Positions 55,378 to 63,594 of a stretch of DNA of 64,000 nt are shown piece by piece. The first letter of the stretch is position 1; each line of letters begins with the position of its first letter. Where the stretch lies: assembly GCF_014641695.1 (NCBI RefSeq), contig NZ_BMIF01000012.1:56875-120874 (forward strand), read 5' to 3'. The translations under genes were made by a program, and so were the position numbers. This DNA comes from Nitratireductor aestuarii (GTDB lineage: Bacteria; Pseudomonadota; Alphaproteobacteria; Rhizobiales; Rhizobiaceae). A model generated the notes under the pieces. The model ran no database searches, had not been told where the DNA came from, and saw only the letters and a list, made by a program, of their open reading frames with translations.

Positions 55378-56112
55378 CTAGTCGTCGACCGGCATAGTCG
55401 GCGGTGCAGAAAGCATGCCCACCAGGGCCGGGATCATCGCCTTCATCATGGCGGCTGAGTCCCGCGTATCGCATCGCCCGCCGGAGAGTTCGCGGATCCG
55501 GTAGGGATTGGTGACGGACTGGTTCATTGCACTCATCAGGCAGTAGTAGCGCCAGAAGAGTTCGGTCTTTCCGAGGTCGGGCAGAGTTCGGCCGATCGCT
55601 TCAACGAAAAGCTGGTGCTGTTTGGCGAAGAGATTGGCTGATATGGGATAGTTCTTCTGCGACGGCTGGCTACGCAGATGCGCCTGCACTTTGAAATAGT
55701 TCCGCCAGCCTTCATCGTTCCAACGGTCGGGGCGGAACGTCGGCGTCAGGAGTGCGGCCACGATGTCGCGAAGTTCGGCCGGATTGTTGAGAGATTCAGC
55801 CTCGGCAAGCAGCGTCAGTCTTTCGCCCACGATGATGGATACGCGGCGCTCGAGCATTTCGCGCAGCAAGTCTTCACGGGTGCCGAAGTGATAGTTTATC
55901 GCGCCGACATTGACGTCGGCTTCTGCCATGACCTTGCGCAGCGAAGCGTTGATTCCGTCCTCTGCGAAGATCCGCTCAGCCGCCTGCAGGATGGCTTCAC
56001 GCGCCATCTTCCCCCGTTCGCTGAGGCCGTTCTTGCGCTTAGGTGAATTCCCCAGTTGCACTTCGAGGCTGCTCTTGGATGTTTTCTTCAATTGGCGGTC
56101 CACCTTCAACAT
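55378..56112 (-). CDS. TetR-family transcriptional regulator
   Basis: 244 residues as called. HTH: REAILQAAERIFAEDGINASLRKVMAEADVNVGAINYHFGTREDLLREML, in which the recognition helix VNVGAINYHFGTRE is classic TetR. The C-terminal ligand domain is diverged. The start is uncertain: ATG at 56112 has GGAAG 9 bp upstream and would overlap the SnoaL-like gene by 74 bp; an internal ATG at 56007 would avoid overlap but has its purine run too close. Second gene of a leftward pair. Probable repressor of the operons that carry AATCRATYGATT sites A-D (inference). Confidence 0.88.
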   Translation of the reverse strand: MLKVDRQLKKTSKSSLEVQLGNSPKRKNGLSERGKMAREAILQAAERIFAEDGINASLRKVMAEADVNVGAINYHFGTREDLLREMLERRVSIIVGERLTLLAEAESLNNPAELRDIVAALLTPTFRPDRWNDEGWRNYFKVQAHLRSQPSQKNYPISANLFAKQHQLFVEAIGRTLPDLGKTELFWRYYCLMSAMNQSVTNPYRIRELSGGRCDTRDSAAMMKAMIPALVGMLSAPPTMPVDD

Positions 56113-56749
56113 GCCGATCAGCTTCCACTCCCTGTTGCTGAAGCCATTGCCTTTCGCGCGCATAGAAAGCAAGTAGACTATCCTGACGGTCATCGCCATA
56201 GAGATCGTGGCTCACCGTGTGGCCTCTGCTTTCCTGAATATAGCCAAGAAAGCGGTATGAGGGCCGGTAGTTGGCAAGTCTGTCCCAATTGATCGGAAGG
56301 GCTTGTTCCGGATTGACGCAAGCCAAAACATCTTTCTCAAAGATCACCTCGAAGCTCAGGAGGCGCCAGACCCCCTCGCGCCTCACGACCCGTGAAAAGA
56401 AGCGGCAGAATACATAAAAATCAACATCGACCCCTTCCAGCTTAATGCGGTCGAAGATTGTCGCCGGACTCTCAAGCGTGGCACGGTCGCCAACGATCTT
56501 GAGGTCTGCCGGGAAGACCCAATGCCTGCTGGTTGCCGACTTCTTCATGCGCTCGCGAGTGGCCTCGACATACTCGTCGGCATACCCGCCCGCAAACCAG
56601 CTTGAGCGGATATAAGCGTCAGCGTGGAAGCAATCCCGCATCGTTTCGAAGTCCTGAAGATCGCGGGCAAAGCGCTCGCGACGAGCAAGGTCGAAAATCT
56701 CCTCGCGATCCACCAGTGTCGCAAGGCGCCGCTCAAATTCAGGGGTCAT
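56039..56749 (-). CDS. SnoaL-like / NTF2-fold protein
   Basis: 236 residues. The first 150 residues (ERRLATLVDREEIFDLARRERFARDLQDFETMRDCFHADAYIRSSWFAGG...) follow the SnoaL_4/NTF2 alpha+beta barrel pattern used by small lyases, isomerases, dehydratases and by ring-hydroxylating dioxygenase beta subunits. The C-terminal 80 residues (RPSYRFLGYIQESRGHTVSHDLYGDDRQDSLLAFYARERQWLQQQG) are an unusual extension. Excellent RBS TGGAGGAAG. Upstream partner of the TetR gene and under sites C/D. Function unknown; isomerisation or hydration of a pathway intermediate is a guess. Confidence 0.85.
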   Translation of the reverse strand: MTPEFERRLATLVDREEIFDLARRERFARDLQDFETMRDCFHADAYIRSSWFAGGYADEYVEATRERMKKSATSRHWVFPADLKIVGDRATLESPATIFDRIKLEGVDVDFYVFCRFFSRVVRREGVWRLLSFEVIFEKDVLACVNPEQALPINWDRLANYRPSYRFLGYIQESRGHTVSHDLYGDDRQDSLLAFYARERQWLQQQGVEADRHVEGGPPIEENIQEQPRSATGEFT

Positions 56750-56867
56750 TCTTCCTCCAATATAGACCTTCACTACGCTGACGCCTGATGCCGATGGAGA
56801 GAGGGTCTCATCGCCATTGAGCGCGGACGCTACTCCGCCATGAAATCTATATCGAGTCAATTCATGC

Positions 56868-56879
56868 AAGCGATCGATT
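56868..56879. promoter_or_regulatory. Candidate TetR operator site C, AAGCGATCGATT
   Basis: Differs from site A at one position of 12 and is followed by GAATT. It is closest to the SnoaL-TetR start and could mediate autorepression. Confidence 0.6.
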
Positions 56880-57020
56880 GAATTGCGAGATGGCGAAATC
56901 CTGCTGGTAGCAGGTCAATTTTGCTGCGATTTCCCACAAAATAACGACTTTATCTGCGCAAAGGCCAAAAATTCTGGGTGAAGTTCCGACTTAAGTGGGC
57001 CGAGTATCACCTTGACTTAA

Positions 57021-57032
57021 GATCAATTGATT
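57021..57032. promoter_or_regulatory. Candidate TetR operator site D, GATCAATTGATT
   Basis: Contains the perfect 10-bp palindrome ATCAATTGAT followed by TGATTT; overlaps the region just after a TTGACT hexamer, a position suited to repression of the TAXI-TRAP operon. Confidence 0.6.
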
Positions 57033-57133
57033 GATTTCATCCGGCGAGAGAAGCGGCTTTGGGCCGTCTCTGTTCGGGATAGCCGGAGGAGGGCTGTGCC
57101 TGATTTCTGTCATCGATTGGGAGGAGTGCTTCG

Positions 57134-58121
57134 ATGAAGTCGATTAGTACGATTTTCGCTGTCTCGGCGATCGCGATGGGCGCTATGATAGGGACTGCTT
57201 CCGCGCAGACCTATACGATTGGTTCCAACCCGCAGGGCACGCTACTATACTGTAGGAAGCGCTCTTGCCGCTGCTATCGAGAACAGTGCAAGTACGCGCA
57301 CAATCGTCCAGCCCTATACAGGTTCATCCGTCTACCTGCCGCTGCTTCCGTCAGGGGAAGTCACGATAGGGATCTCCAACGCCCTGGACTTTGGACGGGC
57401 CTATTCCGACCCAGCAAACCCAATCAAGGAACTGCGGGCTCTTGCTCGTATTTATACGACACCCTACGGGTATCTGGTCCCACGTTCTTCAGGTATCACG
57501 GATTACGCTGGCCTCAAGGGCAAGCCCATAGCACGTGATCTGAAAGCGCAGCTTTCGCTGACCAGCACGAACACGGCACTGCTAGCTGCCGGCGGTCTCA
57601 ATGAAGGTGATTACGAGCAGGTCACCATCGGCAACGTGCAGGAAGGGCTCGGCCTCCTGGTTGAAGGCAAGGTTGCGGCCACGGCAACAATCCCGGGATC
57701 TCCGCAGTCTCAGCAGACCCACGCCACGATCCCCGGCGGTATCCGGTATCTGACGCTCGAGGATACGCCTGAAACCAACAAGGTCCTTGGCGAGATCGCT
57801 CCCGGTCTCAGCACCTTCAATGTTGAGCCTGGCGAGGGTATGCCTTCGATCGATGCGCCCGTCACCATGATCGGGTTGCACCAGTTCCTTGTGGTCGGTG
57901 CATCTCTCCCAGACGAAGACGTCAAGAAGATCCTCACTGCCGTCTGGGATGCGTGGCCGCGTCTTCAGCAGGACGTTCCAAGCTTGCGTTCGGCAACGGT
58001 GGAAGAAATGGCTCAGCCGATCAACGCCGCACCCTACCATCCGGCCGCCATCGCGTTCTTCAAGGAGAAGGGCATCTGGTCGGACGCGAATGAAACGCAT
58101 GAGGATAGCTTCGCCAAATGA
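57134..58121 (+). pseudogene. TAXI-family TRAP receptor, frameshifted near codon 36
   Basis: A TAXI solute-receptor gene read in two frames. The first frame gives a normal signal peptide (MKSISTIFAVSAIAMGAMIG, cut near ASA/QT) and YTIGSNPQGT. From base 57243 the next frame carries the rest: YYTVGSALAAAIENSA... to the C-terminus at 58121. Removing one C at about 57242 would join them to GTYYTVGSALA, which is the expected TAXI motif (G-T-Y-Y-x-x-G-x-A-x-A). It therefore looks like a 1-bp insertion. About 290 residues downstream are intact and the TRAP permease overlaps its stop by ATGA, so the lesion may be recent, a sequencing error, or corrected by frameshifting. Confidence 0.85.
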
Positions 58122-60091
58122 CGGATGCAGCGCAGACCCTCGACAGACGAGGATCCCTTCAAAGGGCGGCCGGCACCACCTTTGCTGCATCGATAGCCAT
58201 CTTCGGCACCTTGTGGCTGCTTGGGGTACCCTTCTATCTCGGCATACCGATTGTGCCTCAGCAATATCTTGGCTTCGTCCTGGCCCTGGCGCTCCCGGCC
58301 GCGCTGTTCAGCTCCCCCCTCAGGGGGGCAGCTGGGTTCGCCGCGGACTGTGCGATGGCAGTTGCTGGCGCCGCATCCTGGCTCTGGATGTCATATAATC
58401 TCGAGCCCTGGATGATTGATCTTGCCAACCGAGGTCCGGAAAAGCTGATCCCGGCGGTAGTGGCGATCCTGGTGCTCTGCGAAGCGGTTCGCCGCTCCTG
58501 CGGTGGGGTAATGGCGGGGGTTTGCGCTGCATTTCTGCTTTATGGACTTTTCGGCCAGCATTTGCCTGGTCTGCTTGCAGCCTCTCCGACGTCCTGGCCG
58601 CGCTACTTCACCTATCTCTATTTCGACTCAAACGCGGTGCCCGGTCTGATCTTGAACGTCGGTGCAACCGACATTTTGGGTTTTATCATCTTTGGCGCCA
58701 CGCTTGGTGTTATTGGTGGCACTGCGGTGCTGACCGACATAGCACTGGCCACAATGGGGCACTTGCGCGGCGGCAGCGCCAAGGCTGCAATCGTGGCTTC
58801 GAGCCTGTTCGGCACTCTGTCGGGCTCGACGGTCGCCAATGTGATGTCGACCGGCGTCGTTACCATTCCGCTTATGAAGCGCGGCGGTTACTCGCCCGCA
58901 TACGCCGGCGGCGTCGAAGCGGTTGCCTCGAATGGCGGGCAGATCACACCGCCGGTCATGGGCGCCACGGCCTTTGTCATCGCGGAAACCCTGCAGATCC
59001 CGTATTCCGAGGTGGTGGTTGTCGCGGTCATTCCGGCGCTGATCTACTACGTCGCGCTTTTCATCCAGGTGCATCAGTATGCCAAGATCAACGATCTGAA
59101 GGGTGCGCCGCGGGACGAGTTGCCACGAGTGGGCCCGACCCTGCTCCGCGGATGGCCCATGCTGGTGCCGCTACCCGTGCTGATGTACTACCTGTTCTAT
59201 ATTGGCGCGAGCCCTGGTCGCTCTGCGATATATGCCACTGCCGTAGGGGTAATCTGCGATATAGTCGTAAAGGCGGTTCGGCGCGAAAAGCCGGAGTTGA
59301 TGCGACTGCTCGTCGGCATACCGGTTGATGCAGGCAAGACGCTGCTTCAGCTCCTGCTCGTTTGTGCCGCAGCGGGAATTGTGATCGGAACGGTAAACCT
59401 GACCGGTGTCGCGTTTACCCTGACCTTGCAACTCAGTCACATCGGAGAAATTGCTGGAATTTGGCCACTCCTCTTCGTCACCGCGGGAATAGCCCTGGTG
59501 CTCGGTTTGGGCATGCCCACGGTGGGGGTTTACATCATCCTGTCGGTGCTTTTGGCACCTGCCATGATACGCCTTGGCATCGAGCCGATCTCAGCCCATT
59601 TCTTCGTCTTCTACTTCGGGCTGCTGTCAATGCTCATCCCTCCGGTTGCGATCGCTTCCTTCGCGGCCGCCGCGCTTGCGGGGAGCAGTCTGTGGAGCAC
59701 CAGCGTAGCAGCGCTGAGGCTCGCCATGCCTGCTTACGTGATGCCCTTCGTCTTCGTCCTGAATCCATCGATTCTGACGCATGAAAGCTGGACGGGGATC
59801 GTCACGGCGTTCGTCACCATCATCTTTGGTCCGCTGGTCATGGGCATGCCATTCGCATTCGGAAACCACACGATCTGGTGGAAGCTGCGTTATCCCCTGG
59901 CGGTGGTTGGCGTTGCCATTTCCCTTTCAACAGCCTTCGAGGGCGGGGGAGTGGGCCCGCTATCCATGTTGGCCATTGTGGTCAGCATCGGGCTCTTCGC
60001 CACGATGACGATACACGCAGGCAAACCCGGTACAGGGCGGCGTGCAGCCGCTGCACCACTCAAGCCACAAACTGACTACTCGCATGGATGA
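58118..60091 (+). CDS. TRAP transporter fused permease (TAXI-type 4TM-12TM)
   Basis: 657 residues with the DctQ-like and DctM-like parts fused, as in TAXI-TRAP systems. Motifs: GATDILGFIIFGATLGVIGGTAVLTDIALATMGHLRGGSAKAAIVASSLFGTLSGSTVANVMSTG near 180-245, SNGGQITPPVMGATAFVIAE near 270-288, VLGLGMPTVGVYIILSVLLAPAM near 465-487. ATG overlaps the receptor stop. It would import a carboxylic acid with Na+ or H+. It lies upstream of a DHOD-like flavoprotein, with a 10-bp gap. Confidence 0.93.
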   Translation: MTDAAQTLDRRGSLQRAAGTTFAASIAIFGTLWLLGVPFYLGIPIVPQQYLGFVLALALPAALFSSPLRGAAGFAADCAMAVAGAASWLWMSYNLEPWMIDLANRGPEKLIPAVVAILVLCEAVRRSCGGVMAGVCAAFLLYGLFGQHLPGLLAASPTSWPRYFTYLYFDSNAVPGLILNVGATDILGFIIFGATLGVIGGTAVLTDIALATMGHLRGGSAKAAIVASSLFGTLSGSTVANVMSTGVVTIPLMKRGGYSPAYAGGVEAVASNGGQITPPVMGATAFVIAETLQIPYSEVVVVAVIPALIYYVALFIQVHQYAKINDLKGAPRDELPRVGPTLLRGWPMLVPLPVLMYYLFYIGASPGRSAIYATAVGVICDIVVKAVRREKPELMRLLVGIPVDAGKTLLQLLLVCAAAGIVIGTVNLTGVAFTLTLQLSHIGEIAGIWPLLFVTAGIALVLGLGMPTVGVYIILSVLLAPAMIRLGIEPISAHFFVFYFGLLSMLIPPVAIASFAAAALAGSSLWSTSVAALRLAMPAYVMPFVFVLNPSILTHESWTGIVTAFVTIIFGPLVMGMPFAFGNHTIWWKLRYPLAVVGVAISLSTAFEGGGVGPLSMLAIVVSIGLFATMTIHAGKPGTGRRAAAAPLKPQTDYSHG

Positions 60092-60101
60092 AAGAGGCAA
60101 A

Positions 60102-61160
60102 ATGGCCCGCGACAGCAGTACGACAATTGGATCCATCACGCTGAAGAACCCGGTCATCGCAGGTGCGGCGGAGCATCTTATCCTGCCCGCCGGCATCCGC
60201 CGGGCCCTTCAGGCGGGTGTGGGTGCCGTGGTCGTGAAATCCAACAATGAAGTGCCCGGCAGCAAGGAACAGCTCGAAAGGTCCGAGTACACTCTCTTTG
60301 ATGAGCACTGGCAACAGATCCCCTGGAACGCCGAGGCTCCACGTTCGGCTATGCTGGCTTGTCGGTCAGGCATGTCGCCGACTCCGTTCGATCAATGGCT
60401 GGGCGAAATCGCCGAACTTGATCGCGAAGCTGCCGCCATGGGTTCCTACGTCGTGGCGAGCATCATTCTTGGCGCGCTGGAGCCAGCCGTGGATATGGCG
60501 AAGCAGATCGAGAGCGCCGGCCTGCGCGTCATGGAGTTCAACATCGGCGTACCCTATGGCAGCCAGACGACCAAGGGACACGTTACGACCGAGTTCTCCG
60601 TCGACCGCGTCCGCGAACAGGTTTCGGCGATCCGCAATGCCGTTTCCATCCCGGTCTGGGTGAAGCTCAGCGGCCAGAGCGAGCGGGTGCCGGACCTGGC
60701 CGCTGCGGCGTTCGACGCCGGTGCCGACGCAGTGATCATGGCCGGGCGCCTCCTCGGCATGGTTCCGGATGTGGAAACGCGGGCGCCGGTACTCGGCAGC
60801 AGCCTTGGGATCGGCGGCTACTGGCACCTTCCCATCACCTGTCATTGGCTTGCCAGTACGCGCAAGGCAATCGGCCGAAACAAGCCCCTCATCGGGCTCA
60901 ATGGTGCACAGACAGGGCTGGACGTCATTCGCATGATGCTCGCCGGTGCCACGGCCGTCGAGATCGCTTCGTCGATCATGTATCGGGGATTTGATGCGCT
61001 GGAAGCGGCAGTAAACGAGGTGCAATCCTATCTCGACCAGCACGATCTCGACGCGCGCGATATCATCGGTGAAGCCGCGGACCAACGGAAGTCCTTCATG
61101 GAAATGCCGCTGACGCCTGACAACTGGCGCAACTATGTCCCGGAGGAAGCGCTGGGGTAG
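60102..61160 (+). CDS. Dihydroorotate/dihydropyrimidine dehydrogenase-like flavoprotein without the active-site cysteine
   Basis: 352-residue TIM barrel of the FMN-dependent DHOD/PreA superfamily. Seen: LKNPVIAGAAEHLILPAGIRRALQAGVGAVVVKSNNEV (residues 14-51, Lys46 near FMN), MEFNIGVPYG (144-153), WVKLSGQ, and the phosphate-binding GLNGAQTGLDVIRMMLAGATAVEIAS near 268-293. In DHOD and PreA the NxSCP loop gives the catalytic Cys or Ser; here it reads NIGVPYG with Val150. So it may bind FMN but act differently. The chosen ATG has AGAGG before it; another ATG 18 bp upstream overlaps the permease stop. Substrate unknown. Confidence 0.82.
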   Translation: MARDSSTTIGSITLKNPVIAGAAEHLILPAGIRRALQAGVGAVVVKSNNEVPGSKEQLERSEYTLFDEHWQQIPWNAEAPRSAMLACRSGMSPTPFDQWLGEIAELDREAAAMGSYVVASIILGALEPAVDMAKQIESAGLRVMEFNIGVPYGSQTTKGHVTTEFSVDRVREQVSAIRNAVSIPVWVKLSGQSERVPDLAAAAFDAGADAVIMAGRLLGMVPDVETRAPVLGSSLGIGGYWHLPITCHWLASTRKAIGRNKPLIGLNGAQTGLDVIRMMLAGATAVEIASSIMYRGFDALEAAVNEVQSYLDQHDLDARDIIGEAADQRKSFMEMPLTPDNWRNYVPEEALG

Positions 61161-61462
61161 TTTTCAACGCCGGCGTGCCCCCATATGCCTGCCCTAAATG
61201 CAAGGGGCAGGTTCCAACCTCAAGTGGCTCAGGTTGAAACAATGTCGAGTGCCAAAGGCCGTAAGGTGTGTAAAGCAATGGCGAGAGCCTGTGAGGCGTT
61301 TCCCGTCACTCTGACTTTCCTTGTTGCTTTTATACTACTGCTTTTTGTTCACCTTGTAAGAACATGATGCTTGTGCAGATGGGCGCTGCCACAGATTTCC
61401 CGTAGCATGGCCCAATTTTTTCAACGCATCGTTGCCGCCGTCAGCCGCCAGATTGTGCTCGG
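61161..61462. other. Intergenic region with a possible small membrane ORF
   Basis: 302 bp between convergent genes. A stem CCTGCCC/GGGCAGG (61188-61194 and 61205-61211, 10-nt loop) could be a weak terminator. A 41-codon ORF at 61242-61367 (MSSAKGRKVCKAMARACEAF then a hydrophobic helix VTLTFLVAFILLLFVHLV) resembles a single-span small membrane protein but has no clear RBS and no recognised family, so it is not called as a gene. Confidence 0.3.
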
Positions 61463-62365
61463 TTAAATCCCCAGCACGCGGGACGCGTTCTTTGACACCA
61501 TCTTGGAAATATCTTCCTGCGAATAGCCGAGATCGAAGCACATCTTGATGCCACGGCGGAGGCCTTCGATCGGGCTGATGTTGCCTGCCTGGCCGAGATC
61601 CGAGCACAGCATTGTATTGTCGGCGCCCGCAGCGTCGATCTGGCTCTTGAGATCTTCCGCAGTACATGTCTGGAACTTGTTCCCTTCGAGGAACATGCAG
61701 AGGGAATGCTCCACGACGGCGCCCATGGCTGCGATGCCGCGAACATCTTGCAGCGAAGCGCCAACGATATCCTCGGGGTGTGTGAGGATCAGGCGTGTAA
61801 CACCACGACGCTTGGCCTCCTCGAAGATGACCCAGGTTTCGCTGATGTGGACGTGGCCGCTGGCGAGCGCCATGTCATTCTTGGCAATGACGTCAAGGAT
61901 CTCCTTGAGGTCGTCCGTAACCCCTCCGCCTTCGTCAAGGACAGGAACCGCGCTGGCCGGACGGATCTTCTGGGTTGAGGCGGGATGGCTCCAGCTCGAG
62001 TTCTTCTCCCACTGGAGGTGATTTGCAGCTGCAAGCGTGGGCAACCAGACAATCTTGCCACCCATCGCGGCCGTATGCTCGACAGCATAGGGATTGAGCC
62101 CGCCCACCACATTGTTGAGGACGATGCCGGAATAGACCTTGGTCGTGAGCTCGGGAAACTGCTGGCGGATCAGGGCGGCGGTCATCACACCGGAATAGTC
62201 GTGATCCTTGGTCACGATCGCAGCAAGACCCGCTTCCGATGCCTCCCGCGCGAGGTCCACATGGTCGACGCTGCGGGGTGCAATCGAAGGTCCGCTGTGA
62301 ACGTGCGGGTCTATCGCGCCCACCAGCAATGCTTCGACCTCGTCGTCTTTTGCCGTCAGATCCAT
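61463..62365 (-). CDS. DUF6282-type metal-dependent amidohydrolase-like protein
   Basis: 300 residues. DPHVHSGPSIAPRSVD at 19-34 gives the HxH metal motif of the amidohydrolase/PHP-like barrel; later SGHVHISETW near 170, LILTHPEDIV near 193 and CSDLGQAGNISPIEGLRRGI near 255-274 supply further His/Asp ligands. This pattern is that of the DUF6282 group. It probably hydrolyses an amide, lactone or cyclic compound, but no member's reaction is known to me. Start at 62365 follows TTGGAGGGG. Divergent from the fourth IclR. Confidence 0.8.
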   Translation of the reverse strand: MDLTAKDDEVEALLVGAIDPHVHSGPSIAPRSVDHVDLAREASEAGLAAIVTKDHDYSGVMTAALIRQQFPELTTKVYSGIVLNNVVGGLNPYAVEHTAAMGGKIVWLPTLAAANHLQWEKNSSWSHPASTQKIRPASAVPVLDEGGGVTDDLKEILDVIAKNDMALASGHVHISETWVIFEEAKRRGVTRLILTHPEDIVGASLQDVRGIAAMGAVVEHSLCMFLEGNKFQTCTAEDLKSQIDAAGADNTMLCSDLGQAGNISPIEGLRRGIKMCFDLGYSQEDISKMVSKNASRVLGI

Positions 62366-62766
62366 GGGTCCCCTCCAAGCCGGCGAACTATAGCTAGTTC
62401 CGCGATAACGAACATCGTTCCCGAACGAGACACCCAGCGACAATCGTTGTCAAGAGTTGATGCAGGTTGGCTGCATCGCAGTACGCATAACACACATCGC
62501 GATTGACACCTACGAAAGGTCGACCCAGAATGGTAGCGATTACGATACGCAATTCCGTGAAATGGTGTCTAGCGCACCTTCAAGTCGCGACCGCATCGCC
62601 TTGGTTCAGTCGCGTCACGACTTCTCAATGAAGGAAGGCTGGGTGCTGAATGCTGATGATTATCTGATGCCGGACGGATGGCAGCATCAATCCAGCTTGA
62701 AATGTGAATGATAGCCGGAGTACTCGCATAAGTCCTTGTTCCGTACCGCGCCATTGGAGGGATGCG
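62366..62766. promoter_or_regulatory. Divergent intergenic region with GAAC/GTTC repeats
   Basis: 401 bp between the DUF6282-type gene and the IclR gene. Near the DUF6282 start are GAACTA-TAGC-TAGTTC (62385-62400), GTTC-N9-GAAC (62397-62413) and GAAC-ATC-GTTC (62410-62420), overlapping palindromes with IclR-like half-sites. An 84-codon frame at 62457-62711 has no recognisable feature and no RBS and is not called. Confidence 0.45.
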
Positions 62767-63594
62767 ATGAGAGCTGAAAGCGAGTCCGGTGTTCGCTCGG
62801 TGCAACTGGCCTTGCAGGTGCTGGAAGCGGTGGCCTTCGCTGGCGAGCCGCTAGGGGTGACGCAGATTGCCGAAAGGGTAGGCGCCACCAAGAGCTCGGT
62901 GCATCGTCACCTGCTCACTTTTGTCGATAACGGTTACCTGGTTCAGGATTCCGCGAGCAGTCACTATGCGCCCGGACCGATGTGCCGGCTGCTCGGTCAT
63001 GTTGCGCCGGACACGAACCTCGTGGAGCTCGCGCACGGGGCGATGCAGGATCTGAGGGAGGCACTCGGCCACAGCGTCGTCCTCTCGACCTCCACGCCGC
63101 GCGGGCCGGTCGTCATGACCACGCTGGCCAGCCGCTCTCCGATCGAAATCGGTGTGCGTCCGGGAAGCGACCTGCCGTTCCATGCGTCCGCACAGGGAAA
63201 GCTGTTTCTGGCCAATTCGCCGCGTCCTCTCCAGGAGCGCATTCTCGCCCAGCCGATGGAGACGTTCACGCCGAAGACGATCACCGACCGGGCGCATATG
63301 GAACAGGAACTCTTTCAGATCGCGAGAGAGGGATACGCCTCGGCGCCCGAGCAGATTCTGCTTGGCGTGAATGCGATTGCCGCACCGATCTTCGATCAGA
63401 ACGATCAGTGCGTAGCGTCGCTCGCGGTGGTCGGCTCTATCCAGCACCTTCAGGCAGATCCGGATCAGCAAACGATCGATGCGGTGAGAAATTTCGCGGC
63501 CCAAATATCGAGGAAGCTGGGTCATGGACGTGGGCTAAGTGCGTTGGAGGCCGCCAACAGCCCGACGATCGAGCGGAGGCGCGCACGTAAGTAG
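62767..63594 (+). CDS. IclR-family transcriptional regulator 4
   Basis: 275 residues: HTH RSVQLALQVLEAVAFAGEPLGVTQIAERVGATKSSVHRHLLTF near 10-52, then the effector domain with LPFHASAQGKLFLA and GVNAIAAPIFDQNDQCVASLAVVG, textbook IclR. It ends in a basic tail ERRRARK. Start at 62767 follows GGAGGGATGCG. It probably regulates the divergent DUF6282-type gene via the GAAC/GTTC repeats (inference). Not closely similar to IclR 1 and 2. Confidence 0.93.
   Translation: MRAESESGVRSVQLALQVLEAVAFAGEPLGVTQIAERVGATKSSVHRHLLTFVDNGYLVQDSASSHYAPGPMCRLLGHVAPDTNLVELAHGAMQDLREALGHSVVLSTSTPRGPVVMTTLASRSPIEIGVRPGSDLPFHASAQGKLFLANSPRPLQERILAQPMETFTPKTITDRAHMEQELFQIAREGYASAPEQILLGVNAIAAPIFDQNDQCVASLAVVGSIQHLQADPDQQTIDAVRNFAAQISRKLGHGRGLSALEAANSPTIERRRARK

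Larger units (their letters stand above)
56750..57133. promoter_or_regulatory. Divergent intergenic region with two candidate TetR operators
   Basis: 384 bp between the SnoaL-TetR pair and the TAXI-TRAP operon; AT-rich relative to neighbours. Holds site C (56868-56879), nested in CAATTC-N16-GAATTG, and site D (57021-57032). A TTGACT hexamer at 57012-57017 just before site D may be a -35 element of the TAXI-TRAP promoter; no strong -10 follows at 17 bp. No gene is seen. Confidence 0.5.

Noticed and set aside
57134..57538. Stand-alone protein from the first frame of the TAXI receptor gene
   Set aside because: After the signal peptide and YTIGSNPQGT the frame turns into Cys/Arg-rich nonsense, while the other frame carries the family sequence; it is the front part of a frameshifted gene.
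62457..62711. 84-codon open frame in the DUF6282/IclR gap
   Set aside because: No RBS, no motif, and it runs into the IclR promoter region; likely random.
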